DNA of 64,000 nt from Myrmaecium sp. VS I D KN 1. Lineage: Eukaryota; Ascomycota; Dothideomycetes; Valsariales; Valsariaceae. The notes under the pieces were generated by a model, which did not search any database, was not told the DNA's origin, and saw only the letters and a program-made list of their open reading frames with translations. Location of the stretch: positions 310,001 through 374,000 of the forward strand of contig JADQAV010000044.1 of NCBI GenBank assembly GCA_019775845.1, given 5' to 3'. This document shows positions 61,740-64,000 of this stretch, piece by piece. Position numbers and translations under genes: made by a program. Position 1 is the stretch's first letter. Each line of letters opens with the position of its first letter.

Positions 61740-64000
61740 TGTATATCCTTCTCGTCTTCGCTGAAAAGGGAGGGAATGAGTTGTGCGGGTTATGTAAGCG
61801 TGGACGGTTCATAATTATCGAGAGGTGATTACGGTGATCCTATCGTTCGTTGCGATGCAGCACCTCCGATCGAGGGGGTTGTAAGATCTTCGATCCAATG
61901 ATTCTGTACATCTCGTCCTCTGAAATACAAGGCACGTGACGCGGCAGCAGACATGCAGAGTCTCAGCCTCAGGCACAACGGGATACCCGGGACGGAAAAG
62001 GTTCCGGTCTGGGAAATCTACGTACACGAAAGCGAATGCAACGCGATGAATACCTTCGTCCTATAGATACTGGAGCTTTTTAAGACGAGCTCCGAAGAAG
62101 TTATCACTGCTCCTGGTCGTAATATATAAGACATCTTTCTTCTATCACCATACGAAGTATTGCTTACTAGCAACTTTGCTTGCTTCGTTGCAGGGCAAGT
62201 TATGAGGGTCCATTATGTGCGTGGGAGGCGCATCATGGCGCACCTCCCTTTCGGAGTACGGCACGGGGTGGCGGCAGAGGCGGTTTTTCGCCAAGCTATC
62301 ATTGGAAGCACTTTGTCGCTTGCTTACCAGTTTTTCTCTATATTAGTTTTTTAGTCCTTTTTTTCCGTTCTCCTTTTTCCTAGGTGGAGGAGAAAGAAAA
62401 GGGATATGGTTCGTTGTGTACTGCTGCAGATTTTGTTCTGCATTTTCTTCTCGTTTTCCCCGGATCGGATCGAGGCAGGGAGGGAAGGAGGGGTCCCCAG
62501 GGTGATGAATGTGGGGAGTCAAATCAATCTTCACGAAGATGAAAAGTCAGAGGCCGATCGAGATCTGGGTTGCGTTCGTCTCGGTTCCCTCCGTCGCAGA
62601 ACACACCCGGGCGATGAATGAACGGTTCCACGCATGGCTGGCCGTTTCAGCAGTGATCTGGAGAGAATATAATCCCATATACATATGTTCATGGATGGTT
62701 CTGCAGCAAGAGTGAACGAGGCGGATGATTTTAATTGTTTGCCGCTCTCTTCTCCGACTGCTCGACGCTATATCCGTGAGAGCGCCTAGCAAATGCCGCA
62801 ACGGGACCGGCAGGATTCTGGCGAAGAAAAGCATGTGGGTCCTTCGTTCCATCGTGCCGTCGCTGGCCGTTTGGCGTCGCATCCTACCTACCAGTTAGGA
62901 CATGCCCAGCCAACCCCCATAAGTCAACGTAAGATCCATCCTTCTGTGCCCGGGCTGACGAACGTCGATTTGGACGTGCGTTTGGTGTGAGTTCTCCGGT
63001 CTGGTAGGCTACCTCAGGCTACCATTCACTATCGAACTGCGCAAGGCCGCGGAGTCGACCGTGGGTCGGCCTTGGTCGTCACGGAGGGGGAAGCCATCGA
63101 AAAACTTGAAGCCATTGCCGCAGGTGTTGGAAGGGGAGCAGGTCAGTGGCGGCCGATGGACCAATCAGCGCACGTGCCGGGCTCATTCGGGACCCACTCG
63201 CTCCCCCAGGGGGCCCCCAGGCTTTTCAAGGCCTCAAGGCGGCCACCAGCCAAGCCAAAGCCAGCTAGCGCCGTCGTCTCCACCACTCGCCGTCCTCGCC
63301 CTCCACCCTCACCAACCAAACCCAACTTTCTCTCCGGCTTTTCGCCCACGCTGCCCACGTTGGATCGCCGCCTCTTCACCCGCATCTCTCCTCGGCCATT
63401 CCTCGGCTGCTGTTTCATCAAACAAAAGCCGACAATGACATTGTCCTTATACCCCTTGTACACACACACGCTCTGCGGCTTCAGGGCATGACCGTTGCGC
63501 GTCGAACCCGCATGCGGCGTCGTCCTTGTCTCGCCCATCCCATCTCCCTTTACACCGGGGCGCCCGACCGACCGTTGATGAAAAGATCTTCGAAGCGGCC
63601 GGTCGAAAGACGACGCCAAGATGCAGGAACCGTCCGGTGAACGGATGGTTACAGAAACTAGACAGACGGTGGAGGAGGACCCTCGAGGAAGAAGAACACA
63701 AGCCACTCTGTGAACGGATACGGAGCCAGGCCCGATGCTTTCCTCTTGCCTCCCATCGCCTACGCGGGCTTGGCCCGTCTCGCTGAATTCCTTGTCGCCA
63801 TGCGACCAGATGACGTCGGGGCTGACTGTTGCCCGCCGCCGCATCCTCTCCCGTCCCCTCTCCATCACATCACCTTGTCCGCTGAGGATCAGTAATCATG
63901 AATAACGATGACTACAAGGATTCATGACGCCGGAGGAGGGCACTGTGCCGTGAACCGACCCGAACCGACTCGAGTCAGCAAGCAAAAACGGCCTTTGTTG
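61740..64000. other. Gene-free 2.3-kb right end
   Basis: Several overlapping frames (the longest a 241-codon minus-strand frame at 63143-63868) show no domain or convincing codon bias. I see no tRNA or repeat. It may be a long promoter for a gene beyond the window. Confidence 0.35.

Noticed and set aside
63143-63868. 241-codon open frame on the minus strand near the right edge
   Set aside because: No domain, no compositional sign of protein, and other frames over the same DNA are also open; probably chance in GC-rich DNA.

Overview
The window reads as nuclear DNA of a filamentous ascomycete (Pezizomycotina). Evidence: genes carry short GT-AG introns (about 42-220 bp) with CTAAC-like branch points; tRNA genes have introns after the anticodon; telomere-like units are TTAGGG; there is a cellular RNA-dependent RNA polymerase; and AT-rich, TA-rich degenerate blocks look like RIP-mutated repeats. 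Protein families are typically fungal: LaeA-like methyltransferase, DAL5-type transporters, FunK1 kinase, fungal PD-(D/E)XK nuclease-like proteins and a Kex2-processed repeat protein. I cannot name a species.

Layout. 0-9.4 kb: tail of an NCS1 permease, a secreted GH16 protein, an acidic hypothetical, an 8-exon LaeA-like methyltransferase with an in-frame stop, a decayed P450 split by a small terminal-inverted-repeat element, and an intron-bearing tRNA-Gly. 9.4-18.4 kb: single-exon RdRP, DAL5-type transporter, D-amino-acid oxidase and a small cysteine-containing secreted protein. 18.9-23.4 kb: an island bounded by telomere-like sequence (head-to-head TTAGGG/CCCTAA on the left, a degenerate TAGGG tract on the right) holding two divergent PD-(D/E)XK nuclease-like genes, one apparently whole and one broken. 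24.8-27.3 kb: tRNA-Leu, a second tRNA-Gly in inverted orientation to the first, and a tiny two-exon gene. 28.2-32.8 kb: divergent 2OG-Fe(II) oxygenase and ten-exon MFS transporter. 33.0-34.9 kb: 22-bp repeat array with a perfect 20-bp hairpin, AT-rich block, FunK1 kinase remnant and degenerate repeats. 35.4-48.5 kb: zinc alcohol dehydrogenase, serine carboxypeptidase, MFS transporter, secreted T1-type ribonuclease, DUF3632-like protein and small hypotheticals. 52.5-56.3 kb: a secreted proline-rich Kex2 repeat precursor interrupted by a 547-bp run of N, next to a secreted protein with an HGK-type repeat tract. 58.8-60.1 kb: FAD monooxygenase. 60.1-64 kb: no clear gene, but a 311-bp inverted-repeat element whose end motif recurs as a 44-bp palindrome at 17.6 kb.

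How parts fit: several neighbours suggest nutrient or small-molecule use (transporter plus D-amino-acid oxidase; 2OG oxygenase sharing a promoter with a transporter). The secreted set (GH16, T1 RNase, carboxypeptidase, cysteine protein, Kex2 repeat protein, HGK protein) suggests an interacting or saprotrophic lifestyle. Exon boundaries were placed by eye from splice consensus, frame continuity and family resemblance. No search or transcript evidence was available.
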